Below are positions 1 to 7,342 of a stretch of DNA of 64,000 nucleotides, piece after piece. The notes below the pieces were generated by a model that was not told where the DNA came from, did no database searches, and was given only the letters and a program-made list of their open reading frames with translations. The DNA is from Paramagnetospirillum marisnigri (lineage in GTDB: Bacteria; Pseudomonadota; Alphaproteobacteria; Rhodospirillales; Magnetospirillaceae), in NCBI RefSeq assembly GCF_001650715.1, contig NZ_LWQT01000098.1:1-64000 (forward strand). Reading direction: 5' to 3'. A program made the position numbers and the translations under genes. Position 1 is the stretch's first letter; each line of letters begins with the position of its first letter.

Positions 1-667
1 ATGTCTCTTCTTCGGCATGGAATGTCCCCTTCATGGTCAGTTGAATTATTACATTCAACCTGGAGCCATTCACGGGGGGAGGGTCAACGGGATCAGGAAC
101 CAATTGTCGGATGCTCTTGCCGATAACTTCGTCAGCCTTGAAATCAAAAATTCGCTCAGCGGCAGGGTTGAAGGTCTGAACGATGCCGTTCTTATCGACG
201 GTGACGATACCGTCGGCCACGGTATTGATGATCCCTTCAAGCCACTGCTCTCGTGCCCGTAGGGCACGGGCGGACTTCAGATGATCCGAGATATTACGGG
301 CCTCAATGATGAATATCTCTTCACCGGGCATCCCCAGGCGGTTGACCCACATTTCCACATCAATTTCCAAGCCATCCCGATGCAGAAGCTTCAGGGGGAT
401 CACCTGCTCTTCGGCAAGCAATTCAAGGCCCAGACCGACAAGCTCGGCATAATCAGGGTGAAAGAGCCCACCAATTTCAGATTCCAGAAGCACAGATTTT
501 TCGTATCCAAGCCAGCGTAGCCCTGCGGGATTGATGAAAACGATTTGATGGCTTTGGACGAGAATTATGAGGTTCTGCATCTGCTCAAGAAGATCAAGCC
601 TGACCTCCCAGCCATCCTTCGCCGTGCCGCTGATCAGTTCCAATTCACGGAGAAACTTTGAAGCCAT
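1..667 (-). CDS. PAS-domain sensor protein, N-terminal part (runs off the window)
   Basis: On the minus strand the frame is open from an ATG at 667 to the window edge, about 222 codons, so the C terminus is missing. A good ribosome site (AGGAAG) lies just upstream of the ATG. The protein begins MASKFLRELELISG. The first PAS fold covers roughly residues 30-130, with the core IVFINPAGLRWLGYE and the closing IIEARNISDHLKSA. A short helical linker (ARALRAREQWLEGI) leads to a second PAS fold with DGIVTVDKNGIVQTFNPAA and the typical FDFKADEVIGKSI. PAS modules sense ligands, redox state or light and pass the signal to a kinase, cyclase or methyl-accepting output, but that output lies outside the window. 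No membrane segment is seen, so it is probably cytoplasmic. The gene sits on the island side of the radC junction. The family call is firm; the function is open. Confidence 0.85.
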   Translation of the reverse strand, partial: MASKFLRELELISGTAKDGWEVRLDLLEQMQNLIILVQSHQIVFINPAGLRWLGYEKSVLLESEIGGLFHPDYAELVGLGLELLAEEQVIPLKLLHRDGLEIDVEMWVNRLGMPGEEIFIIEARNISDHLKSARALRAREQWLEGIINTVADGIVTVDKNGIVQTFNPAAERIFDFKADEVIGKSIRQLVPDPVDPPPVNGSRLNVIIQLTMKGTFHAEEET

Positions 668-828
668 CAAACTTCCTATGGTTCCAATTCGTTGGTCGTG
701 CCCGCAGGTGGGATATCGGCTTTGACAAGCCCAATGAGATCAATGCTCTCCAGGCCGTCACCAGTTCACTCTACCATGAAGATTTTCTGTGCGACATCGC
801 CGCCAGCCATGCTCCCTGCTCAATATGA
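661..828 (+). pseudogene. possible gene remnant (C-terminal fragment, 5' end lost)
   Basis: The plus-strand frame through 661-828 ends in TGA at 826-828. It reads like real protein, including RARRWDIGFDKPNEINALQ and then FLCDIAASHAPCSI. It has no start codon with a ribosome site, and upstream it runs into the antisense of the PAS gene start, where stops appear at 628-630 and earlier. The composition, rich in W, F, C, D and H and poor in the R/P/A runs typical of antisense frames here, suggests the broken 3' end of an older gene cut off by rearrangement near 660. I do not recognise the family. It may be chance. Confidence 0.3.
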
Positions 829-1259
829 TCTGCCCAGTGATGGCGATACGAACGAACGCCACCTGAAGCATGGTGGAGTCCGTTTAGCGGACATTCCGTC
901 GCCGCCGCTGCACCGAGATTTGAAGATTTTTGAAACCGTGACATTCGGGCCGCACACTTCCATACGCTGCGGGAAAATAGGCCAGGACAAGAGTGTTCAC
1001 TTTAAGTTCCAAAAAGACCGGCCAATTATTTTAAAAGTGTGCGAAACCGCAAATCAGCCTGATTTAAATATCAGGTGATTTTCAGACTGAATACAACCAT
1101 GATGATATAATATTATAAGAATGATTTTGAACATGAGTGTTATTTTTGGCGTTGACGAACACCACATTGCGGCCGTAGTACGCAAAATAACACGGCAGAA
1201 CGATCCGTAATTTCGGATAACATTGCCATTTGATTTATGCGTAACAGGAGGCAGTTGTG
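829..1259. other. intergenic stretch, AT-rich in its right half
   Basis: No convincing gene was found here. Two short hairpins are visible: GTCCG/CGGAC around a five-base loop at 878-892, and CCTGAT/ATCAGG around TTAAAT at about 1058-1075. From about 1020 the sequence becomes clearly AT-rich and leads to the strong ribosome site of the next gene, so this half probably carries its promoter. Confidence 0.5.
1152..1181 (+). promoter_or_regulatory. possible sigma-70-type promoter
   Basis: TTGACG at 1152-1157 and TAGTAC at 1176-1181 are separated by 18 bases. They lie about 80 bases ahead of the start of the next gene, inside an AT-rich stretch. The -10 match is only moderate, so this is a candidate only. 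Confidence 0.3.
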
Positions 1260-1943
1260 ATGAATATTAAACGTGGACGTTTCGATCAGATCGAAACTGT
1301 CGACTCGAAGCCCGCAACCAGCATTTTGGATCACTTCAAGGCCGCTCTCCCTGAGCGGTTCGTAAAGTTCGACAATGCATGTCGCGGGGATGCCTTAAAC
1401 CTCGATCTCTATGGGGTTGACCCCGAACAGGATGTGGCCGTGGTCCAGGTCCGGCACTCCTTCCGCCGCTACCGCAATGGCTTTCTCAACCAGCACAAAA
1501 CCTACGTCCTCTGTGGGTACAACGAATTAACCAAGCAGCCTTTCCGTCACCCGGTTGGTGCCGCTGCTGTTCGTGCTGCAATCCGCCGCGATCCGACCGA
1601 TCCAACAGCACCAGTTCTGGCTTCCCAGAGGTGGATGTGGAAGGTGACCAATCGCCAATTGGCAATGGGAATTCGCCAGGGCGATGTGCTGCTGGTCCCC
1701 GAACGCGGTCAGCCCAAGGTCGCTAAGGAAATCGGCACCCAACACACTGTCGGCCAAAGCCATGAAATCCGGGCCGCCAGGATCGTAGTCACCATTGATG
1801 GGCGGGTCTGGGCCTTCTCCCCAAGCGTTTGGCACGCCAAGAACCAGCACGACCCGATCTTTGCCGACCATGAGGGCTGGCACTCGGTTCGGGTCGCCCG
1901 TGAGGAAATGGCCTGGAACTTCAGCGTCAGACTAGGCGATTGA
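1260..1943 (+). CDS. hypothetical protein, about 227 residues
   Basis: A clear AGGAGG at 1246-1251 precedes both a GTG (1257) and an ATG (1260). The ATG is preferred for its 8-base spacing. The protein is basic and rich in aromatic residues, with no signal peptide or membrane segment. Notable stretches are VRHSFRRYRNGFLNQH near the N-terminal third, ASQRWMWKVTNRQLAMGI in the middle and a C-terminal VWAFSPSVWHAKNQHDP followed by EGWHSVRVAREEMAWNF. The middle part (RQGDVLLVPERG) resembles a small beta-barrel, but I do not recognise a named family. It lies 19 bases ahead of the next gene, which has its own AAGGAGG, so the two are probably one transcript. The location near an integrase suggests an accessory gene of the island. 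Confidence 0.75.
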   Translation: MNIKRGRFDQIETVDSKPATSILDHFKAALPERFVKFDNACRGDALNLDLYGVDPEQDVAVVQVRHSFRRYRNGFLNQHKTYVLCGYNELTKQPFRHPVGAAAVRAAIRRDPTDPTAPVLASQRWMWKVTNRQLAMGIRQGDVLLVPERGQPKVAKEIGTQHTVGQSHEIRAARIVVTIDGRVWAFSPSVWHAKNQHDPIFADHEGWHSVRVAREEMAWNFSVRLGD

Positions 1944-1962
1944 GACCAAGGAGGTCGCAGAA

Positions 1963-2313
1963 ATGGACAAGATCATCAAACTGCTCGCCGCCGCAGTCGA
2001 TCCTGCTGCAACAGACCCAGAACGGCTGACGGCCATGAGCAAGATTGCAGCAATCCTCAACGCCAAAGGAATCCACGCAAGCCAATTGTCGATCAGGACG
2101 GATGACATCGAAATCGGCAGTTCGTCCATCGATTGGGAAAAGGAGGCCAAGGAATCGTGGGAAGAGCTTACTCGCCTGCGGCGGGAGCTATCCAAGCTCA
2201 AGACCGTCCATAAACGGGCGGCCAAGCCTAACGACTGCCGGGGCTGGTCCTCAACGGTGAAGGCCAACGTGGTGACTGACAAGGACGGGTACGTGGTTGG
2301 GTCTTGGTCGTGA
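1963..2313 (+). CDS. small hypothetical protein, 116 residues
   Basis: The ATG at 1963 follows an AAGGAGG ribosome site, 19 bases after the previous stop. The N-terminal half (KIIKLLAAAVDPAATDPE, then RLTAMSKIAAILNAKGI) looks helical. The middle is acidic and the region around residues 60-85 (WEELTRLRRELSKLKTVHKR) is a likely short coiled coil. The tail is YVVGSWS. The N terminus recalls phage and plasmid proteins that start with a helical repeat of the type K-LLALA-DPN--E---A, but the match is too loose to name. Nothing suggests an enzyme. It is probably co-transcribed with the gene at 1260-1943. Confidence 0.65.
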   Translation: MDKIIKLLAAAVDPAATDPERLTAMSKIAAILNAKGIHASQLSIRTDDIEIGSSSIDWEKEAKESWEELTRLRRELSKLKTVHKRAAKPNDCRGWSSTVKANVVTDKDGYVVGSWS

Positions 2314-2340
2314 CCCTATGCCGACAGGCAGACGATCAAT

Positions 2341-2411
2341 GGGTGATGTAGCTCACCGTAGAGCGGCGGCGAAAGTCGCAGGCGATGGGTCGTTCCCATC
2401 CATCACTCCCG
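2341..2411 (+). ncRNA. tRNA-like RNA with a GAAA tetraloop in place of the anticodon loop
   Basis: The stretch folds as a complete tRNA cloverleaf. The acceptor stem is 2342-2348 with 2401-2407 (7 pairs, one G-U), extendable by G2341-C2408 as in histidine tRNA. T and A occupy positions 8 and 9. The D arm is GCTC 2351-2354 with GAGC 2361-2364. The third arm is GCGGC 2366-2370 with GTCGC 2375-2379 and closes a GAAA tetraloop. The variable region is AGGC. The T arm is GATGG 2384-2388 with CCATC 2396-2400 around a seven-base loop, joined directly to the acceptor strand. The D-arm sequence TAGCTCA...GTAGAGC is canonical. There is no anticodon, the T loop (GTCGTTC) lacks the usual T54 and A58, and the 3' end is CCG rather than CCA. 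It is therefore not a decoding tRNA, but either a tRNA mimic or a decayed tRNA. Confidence 0.6.
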
Positions 2412-2449
2412 ATGGCGGCGTTGAACACTCGTTGATAACGAACGGACTG

Positions 2450-2486
2450 ATGGTGCAGGCACCGGAATCTATGGTTCCTGCACCAT
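2450..2486 (+). other. perfect 10-bp hairpin downstream of the tRNA-like RNA
   Basis: ATGGTGCAGG at 2450-2459 pairs perfectly with CCTGCACCAT at 2477-2486 around a 17-base loop. No clear T-run follows (TTTCGG), so it is a weak candidate for a classical terminator. It could be a 3' structural domain or an end-stabilising hairpin of the RNA that starts near 2341, or a protein-binding inverted repeat. Confidence 0.45.
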
Positions 2487-2540
2487 TTCGGACACAAGAC
2501 TGCACTCGCAGCCTAAATAAATATGAAAGCGAGGTGCGTC

Positions 2541-2717
2541 ATGCATGATAAGCCAAATAACGTAATTCTATTTACGAAAACTATAGATATAAACCCGGAC
2601 CATTACGCCAGAACATGCCCAAAGTGTGGAGGAATACACTACCTAATAACTCTTACAAATAAGATAATCTGCGATAACTGTTTTGTAGCCGCCGAGTTTC
2701 CTGATGATGAAATCTGA
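2541..2717 (+). CDS. small zinc-ribbon-like protein, 58 residues
   Basis: The ATG at 2541 is chosen over the one at 2523 because GAGG at 2531-2534 lies six bases ahead of it. The product starts MHDKPNNVILFTKT and holds two cysteine pairs, CPKC and CDNC, about 15 residues apart, with a GGIHYLITL strand between them. This is the layout of a small zinc ribbon that could bind nucleic acid or a partner protein. The gene is markedly AT-richer than its neighbours, which suggests acquisition by transfer. Its last 14 bases overlap the start of the next gene, so translation of the two is probably coupled. No function is known. Confidence 0.6.
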   Translation: MHDKPNNVILFTKTIDINPDHYARTCPKCGGIHYLITLTNKIICDNCFVAAEFPDDEI

Positions 2718-3027
2718 AGAAGAACTGATCTTGGTTGCCGCAATTGAGCGTCGATTGGCGGAACTGTCCTCCCGATATCCATCGTCAATTATGCTGGCTG
2801 TTGATAACGAGGGCCGAGCTTACCTGGACGCTGCCCTGGAGGATCGCCTGGGGGAGGTGGTGCTCACCGATAACGGCGGCGGCCCTTTGACCGAGGTGCA
2901 TTGGAAGACGGTTATCAACCACATCGGTTTCGTCGCCGTGATCGTGTGGCTGAGCGATCCACGAGACTTGGCCTTGGTCAGGCAGGCGTGTCGTGAGGTG
3001 GAGGAGATGCATCAGACAAACACTTAA
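2704..3027 (+). CDS. small hypothetical protein, about 107 residues
   Basis: Two ATGs in tandem (2704, 2707) overlap the end of the zinc-ribbon gene, and the ribosome site is weak, which fits translational coupling. The N-terminal half is helical (LILVAAIERRLAELSSRYP). The middle reads IMLAVDNEGRAYLDAALEDRLGE and the C-terminal part has a hydrophobic strand (NHIGFVAVIVWLSD) before a helical tail. I recognise no family. The last 50 bases overlap the end of the convergent integrase gene, so the two messages are antisense to each other at their 3' ends. Confidence 0.6.
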   Translation: MMKSEEELILVAAIERRLAELSSRYPSSIMLAVDNEGRAYLDAALEDRLGEVVLTDNGGGPLTEVHWKTVINHIGFVAVIVWLSDPRDLALVRQACREVEEMHQTNT

Positions 3028-4576
3028 TTGTCGCAATAAACGCCCTCATTTCAACGCTATTATATGTGTATTCACCGTGGAAATTCCTGATTTCACTTCC
3101 AATACACTCATCGTCCATGCCTATCCAGTTCACCCCAATCTCTTGCCATATTCGTATTAATTCACGGGCGTCAGAAAGGAATGGGTTTTTAATTTCTCTT
3201 TTCGCACCCGCCTTAGCATCTTTAAATACGTCGGCCAGCCCGATATCGATAGTCCCCGCAAGAGCCTCCAAATTTTCTCGCAGATTAATATCAGATGCAT
3301 AGTGCTTTCTGATTTGAACTTCAGATGTCCCCATATTTGCAGCAAGCTTGTATAAGTTAAATGGCGTCATATTATGTATCATCCATTGGCAGTATGAATG
3401 CCGCATACTACCAAGTGTACGATAACCACCCTTTCCATCACTCCACAGGCCAGCTTTTTGCAGTAGAACCTGGACACCATCATTAATGTGACATGGCTTC
3501 AACGGATTAAATTCATTTGAAAAAACATATTCAAGTGGGTCTTCAGTCTTTCTGTGTGCGAGCATTTCCACATATGTATTCATTATTTCAGACCGACAAA
3601 CGACAGATCGCACCGGCTTCAGTTTTGACCTTACATTGCTAATGTGCAGTGTTTTCCCAGATTGAACGGGAATTACAGCAATATCACCCCACTTAAGACT
3701 ATGCACTTCCGCAACACGCAAACCAGAATACAGCACAAACTCAAATGCACAAATCACCCTTCGCAATCTCCATTTGTGATAGTCCCGTTTCTCAGCATTA
3801 ATTCTTTTCTGCTGTAAGTCACAAATAGCTTTAAATTGGTCGGCTGTGATGGATGAACGTGGTGAATCTAGACGATCCGTGTAGACAGTTTTTGTGAGGC
3901 GATGCTCCGTCCTAAAATGTGTTTTCGAAAATCGCAAAACTTCATTGATTGTCATTGCATATTGATTAATTGTATTTCTATTGGATACGCCGAGCTTCCG
4001 CCTTGTAGTTTCCTGAACACGTCCATTCTTAACAAAGCTCAACTTACTAATATTTTTCCCAGGCCCTTCAGTCCAATAAGTTGCGAAATGGGTTTTTGCC
4101 CTCCTTATATCATCATCGCTTATATCCTTTATTTCCTTATCCGCAAAAAATGGGATCAGATACGAGCGTATGTGATTAATTTTCTTACCAAGTGTTTGAG
4201 GATGCCGCAGACGATCACCGTTTGGGGCACGCTCTCCATATTTCTTACGTGCCTTCAATTCTTCCTCAAGCTCTTCAGCTAATTTTTCGGCCACTATGCG
4301 GAAGGTCACATCCTTCCGGGGCTTTCCACTGCTGATTCTCGTCTGTAGCTTGATAAATTCAGCTTGGGCCTTTCTTCGAGCATCAGCCTCATCGGCGGTT
4401 CCGGTGGTCAAGCGAACCGGTACTCGCTCTCCTGGTCTCCTGAAAAGGCAGTACCAGCGATCCCCACGCCAATATAATTGCTGAGTTCCCTCTGATGCGG
4501 GCGTAAAGTTGAGCAGGATCGGTTCCCTGTGCTGCACTGTGTCCGTTGTTTTTTCAGCGTTTTTCGTGTGTCGCAT
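2978..4576 (-). CDS. tyrosine recombinase / phage-type integrase
   Basis: This site-specific recombinase is expected to insert and excise the element at its right end. The ATG at 4576 is preferred over the GTG at 4591, giving about 532 residues. The N-terminal region holds an AP2-like or arm-binding segment (QQLYWRGDRWYCLFRR) and then a core-binding SAM-like domain. The C-terminal catalytic domain shows the box I arginine in YSGLRVAEVHSLKWGD, a lysine region near SNVRSKLKPVRS, the box II arginine-histidine pair in LGSMRHSYCQWMI, and the tyrosine nucleophile in VQIRKHYASD. The usual HxLRH motif is altered to a serine-methionine form (GSMRH). The gene lies about 170 bases from the broken radC, the usual place for an integrase beside its attachment site, and is transcribed into the island. 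Its AT content is higher than in the core genes. Confidence 0.9.
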   Translation of the reverse strand: MRHTKNAEKTTDTVQHREPILLNFTPASEGTQQLYWRGDRWYCLFRRPGERVPVRLTTGTADEADARRKAQAEFIKLQTRISSGKPRKDVTFRIVAEKLAEELEEELKARKKYGERAPNGDRLRHPQTLGKKINHIRSYLIPFFADKEIKDISDDDIRRAKTHFATYWTEGPGKNISKLSFVKNGRVQETTRRKLGVSNRNTINQYAMTINEVLRFSKTHFRTEHRLTKTVYTDRLDSPRSSITADQFKAICDLQQKRINAEKRDYHKWRLRRVICAFEFVLYSGLRVAEVHSLKWGDIAVIPVQSGKTLHISNVRSKLKPVRSVVCRSEIMNTYVEMLAHRKTEDPLEYVFSNEFNPLKPCHINDGVQVLLQKAGLWSDGKGGYRTLGSMRHSYCQWMIHNMTPFNLYKLAANMGTSEVQIRKHYASDINLRENLEALAGTIDIGLADVFKDAKAGAKREIKNPFLSDARELIRIWQEIGVNWIGMDDECIGSEIRNFHGEYTYNSVEMRAFIATIKCLSDASPPPHDTPA

Positions 4577-4743
4577 TTGTGTTTTTACCACCAGATGGAT
4601 GACGAATCATACAGGGTGGATTGGCAGGTTTCAACGGCCTCGCGACGCAACATTTTGGGCATCACTCGGAAAATTACAGCTTATATGGTAAGTGTTGGGT
4701 TATTTGCTCTTTAAAGCGAAAATAAAAGGTCACCGGCTAACGA

Positions 4744-4902
4744 CACAACCACCCCTCGGGCGATCCCAAGCCGTCGCGCGCAGATATCGACATGACCCGT
4801 GCCGTCAAGGAGGCACTGGGCGCGGTCGGCATCGGAGTCCACGACCATGTGGTCATCGGCCGCAAGGGCCACGCCAGCTTCAAGGCGATGGGGATTTTGT
4901 GA
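4744..4902 (+). pseudogene. radC: radC 3' fragment, cut at the island junction
   Basis: Fifty-two codons in frame from 4744 read [18 protein letters not shown] and continue through [19 protein letters not shown] to a stop at 4900-4902. This is the C-terminal end of the RadC/JAB family, including its metal-binding HxHPSGD motif. The frame hits a stop (TAA, 4738-4740) two codons upstream, and no other part of radC is in the window. The gene has been separated from its 5' portion exactly at the motif, with the integrase just beyond, so this is most simply the right attachment site of an element inserted in radC. Its 3' end overlaps the end of convergent mipZ by 23 bases, an old core arrangement. 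Confidence 0.8.
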
Positions 4903-5728
4903 GCCTGTCCAGCCGCTCCGCCACCCGGGGCAGCCACAGATTGGCCAGCAGGGCGCAGACCTCGTCGCGGGCGGAATGGTGGGAGCGGGTCAGTTCCATG
5001 CCGATGCCCGCCTGCTCCACGTCCAGCACCGTCAGCCCCCACAGGAACATATAGCGGTAGATCACCCGCTCGCCGAAGCCCTCGGCCAGACGGAATCCCA
5101 GGATGCGCTGCATCTGCGGCAGCACATCGGCCATCATCTGCTTGTTGCGATCCGCCAGGGCCGACAGGCGCGAGCGGGTCACCACCCAGTCGATGCCGGA
5201 TTTGTGGCGGGCCCGGCGTTCCCGCCGCAGTTCCCAGACCAGATCGGAATAGACACCGGATCGCTTCAATTCGCGGCTGACCGGGTCCAGTTGCCCCAGC
5301 AGGTCCAGGTCCAGCAGGCTGTCGTTGAGCGGCGTGATCAGGGTATCGGCATGGGTATGGGCATGGCGCGACAGCGGCGCGTCGGCACCGGGACAGTCCA
5401 CCACGATGAAATCGGCGGCGCCCGCCAGCTCGGCCAGGGCGGCATCCAGCGCCGCCTGTTCCTCCGCCACCGCTTCCGACTTCAGGTCCAGGGCCGAAGG
5501 CCGCACCACCGCCTGGGTGGGCATGGGCAGGGCGACGCCGGTACGCTCGACCCAGGACAGGCGGTTGGCGACATAGCGGGCCAGGGATTGCTGGCGGTGG
5601 TCCAGGTCGATACAGCCGACGCGGAAGCCCAGGCGCAACAGCCCCACGGCCAGATGCATGGCCACGGTGGTCTTGCCCGACCCCCCCTTTTCGTTACCGA
5701 TCACCACCACATGGGCGCGTCCCGCCAC
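4880..5728 (-). CDS. mipZ: MipZ, division-plane positioning ATPase
   Basis: MipZ is a ParA/MinD-type ATPase of alphaproteobacteria. It binds the ParB-parS complex, forms a gradient from the poles and blocks FtsZ assembly away from midcell. The deviant Walker A loop KGGSGKTT follows VVVIGNE at residues about 7-21. The second conserved aspartates are in [24 protein letters not shown] at about residue 110 is the Walker B region. WVVTRSRLS and the long C-terminal helices match the family, and 282 residues is the usual size. The start is a GTG at 5728 behind a GGAGAGGGAAG ribosome site. It is divergent from the histidine kinase gene and convergent with the radC remnant. Confidence 0.9.
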   Translation of the reverse strand: MAGRAHVVVIGNEKGGSGKTTVAMHLAVGLLRLGFRVGCIDLDHRQQSLARYVANRLSWVERTGVALPMPTQAVVRPSALDLKSEAVAEEQAALDAALAELAGAADFIVVDCPGADAPLSRHAHTHADTLITPLNDSLLDLDLLGQLDPVSRELKRSGVYSDLVWELRRERRARHKSGIDWVVTRSRLSALADRNKQMMADVLPQMQRILGFRLAEGFGERVIYRYMFLWGLTVLDVEQAGIGMELTRSHHSARDEVCALLANLWLPRVAERLDRLTKSPSP

Positions 5729-5819
5729 TGCGTTCTTCCCTCTCCTGCCTTGCCGACCCCTCCCCTATGCTACACTATCCGGGCCGGGTAAACCCAAAGC
5801 ATCGGAAAGCGCGCGCTTC

Positions 5820-7340
5820 ATGCACAGGTCAAGTATCCAGTTCCACCCGGGCGGTGATGATGCCACGTCGCCGTTCTGCACGGTGGCGACACGCCTGCTG
5901 GCCGATATCGGCTGCATCGGCCTGCGGCGGCATATGACCCCAGAGGGAGAAATCACCTATCCGTGGTTTTCCGAGGCCCTGCACCGCATCCTGGGATTTC
6001 AGTCCGACCAGATGACAGTGAACGCCAAGGGCGCCCTGAACCCCATCCATTGGGCCGACCGCGACGACCACCTGCGCGAGATCCTGAAATCGGCCGCCTC
6101 GCTGCACCCCTGCCACGAATCCTTCCGCATCATCGATGCCCAGGGCGAGACCCGTTGGCTGACCGGCACCTCCTATCCCCGCCAGTTGCCGGATGGGCGG
6201 GTGATCTGGGATGGCGTCTGGATGGACGACACCCTTCTGCAACGCGCCCAGGACCAGCATGAAATGCTGATGGACGCCGCCGAGGACTGCATCTTCATCC
6301 TGGATGGCGATGGTGTCATTACATGGGCCAACGCGGCCGCGGCGAACTGTTTCCGCCAGGAGGCGGACCATCTGCCCGGACACCCTTTCGGCGAGTTGGT
6401 CGAGACGCCCGATCTGCGCCCCGGCAGCCACGAATTGAGCGCCCGCCGCCCCAATGGCGAAACCTTCCCCTTCCAGATGACGGTCAGCGAGATGCGCCGC
6501 GACGGCAAGCTGAACCTGATCGTCATCGGCCGCGATATCACCGAAGCTACCCGCATCCGCCAGGAACGGCGACATCTGGAACTGCTGTTGCTGGAAAGCC
6601 AGAAACTGGAGGCGCTGGGACGGCTGGCCGGCGGCATCGCCCATGAGCTGAACAACATGCTGGGCCCCATCCTGATGGGCGCCGAGATGGTGGCCCGCAC
6701 GGCACCACTGGACCAACGGAACGCCGAGCGGGTCCAGCGCATCATCGACGCCGCCAAGAACAGCCGCGACATCGTCCGCAGCATCCTGGCCTATTGCCGC
6801 AAGGAGGCCAAGACGCTGGTGCCGCTGGACATGGTGCCACTGGCACAGGATTTCGCCGCCATGGCCGAATCAGTCCTGCCCGCCGCCATCAAGGTGGTCC
6901 GCCATATCCGAACAGACCGGGCGGTCATCATGGGCGATTCCGGGCAGTTGCGTCAGGTCCTGCTGAACCTGGCCAACAATGCCCGCGATGCCATGAACGG
7001 CGAGGGCACCCTGACCCTGGAACTGTCGCTGCCATCAGACGGGGAACTGGCGGCATTGGTGGCCGATGACGGCAAGACCCCGATCAATCCCCTGTCGGAC
7101 ATCACCCCCGGCTACCGCTATTTGTTGCTGCGGATCACCGATACCGGCCCGGGCATCCCCCCCCAACTGGCGGCCAAGATTTTCGATCCCTTCTTCACCA
7201 CCAAGCCGGTGGGCCAGGGTACCGGGCTTGGCCTGTCGGTGGTCCAGGGCATCATCAAGGGCATGGCGGGATCAATCGCGGCACGCAGTCGCCCGGGCGA
7301 GGGAGCAACCTTCGACATCCTGCTGCCCCTGGCGGAATAG
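5820..7340 (+). CDS. PAS-domain hybrid-type sensor histidine kinase
   Basis: The start is taken at the ATG 5820 (MHRSSIQFHPGG), because sequence upstream in frame is antisense to mipZ. This gives 506 residues. A PAS fold of the PAS_3 type covers about residues 30-145 (ILGFQSDQMTVNAKG to RVIWDGVWMDDT). A second PAS covers about 155-260 (EDCIFILDGDGVITWAN, ending LIVIGRDITEA). The phosphoacceptor histidine is in LAGGIAHELNNMLGPI. The catalytic ATPase domain shows the N box (VLLNLANNARDAMN), the G1 box (ITDTGPGIPPQ), the F box (IFDPFFTT) and the G2 box (GTGLGLSVVQG). No transmembrane segment or receiver domain is present, so it is a cytoplasmic sensor that must signal to a separate response regulator not seen nearby. 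Confidence 0.9.
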   Translation: MHRSSIQFHPGGDDATSPFCTVATRLLADIGCIGLRRHMTPEGEITYPWFSEALHRILGFQSDQMTVNAKGALNPIHWADRDDHLREILKSAASLHPCHESFRIIDAQGETRWLTGTSYPRQLPDGRVIWDGVWMDDTLLQRAQDQHEMLMDAAEDCIFILDGDGVITWANAAAANCFRQEADHLPGHPFGELVETPDLRPGSHELSARRPNGETFPFQMTVSEMRRDGKLNLIVIGRDITEATRIRQERRHLELLLLESQKLEALGRLAGGIAHELNNMLGPILMGAEMVARTAPLDQRNAERVQRIIDAAKNSRDIVRSILAYCRKEAKTLVPLDMVPLAQDFAAMAESVLPAAIKVVRHIRTDRAVIMGDSGQLRQVLLNLANNARDAMNGEGTLTLELSLPSDGELAALVADDGKTPINPLSDITPGYRYLLLRITDTGPGIPPQLAAKIFDPFFTTKPVGQGTGLGLSVVQGIIKGMAGSIAARSRPGEGATFDILLPLAE

Positions 7341-7342
7341 GA

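Noticed and set aside
692-1078. Plus-strand frame of 128 codons in the region after the PAS gene
   Set aside because: It has no ribosome site, a composition unlike a folded protein, and spans the AT-rich promoter region.
2297-2548. Plus-strand frame of 83 codons across the tRNA-like RNA
   Set aside because: It lies over the cloverleaf and the hairpin and has no ribosome site; the RNA structure explains the sequence better.
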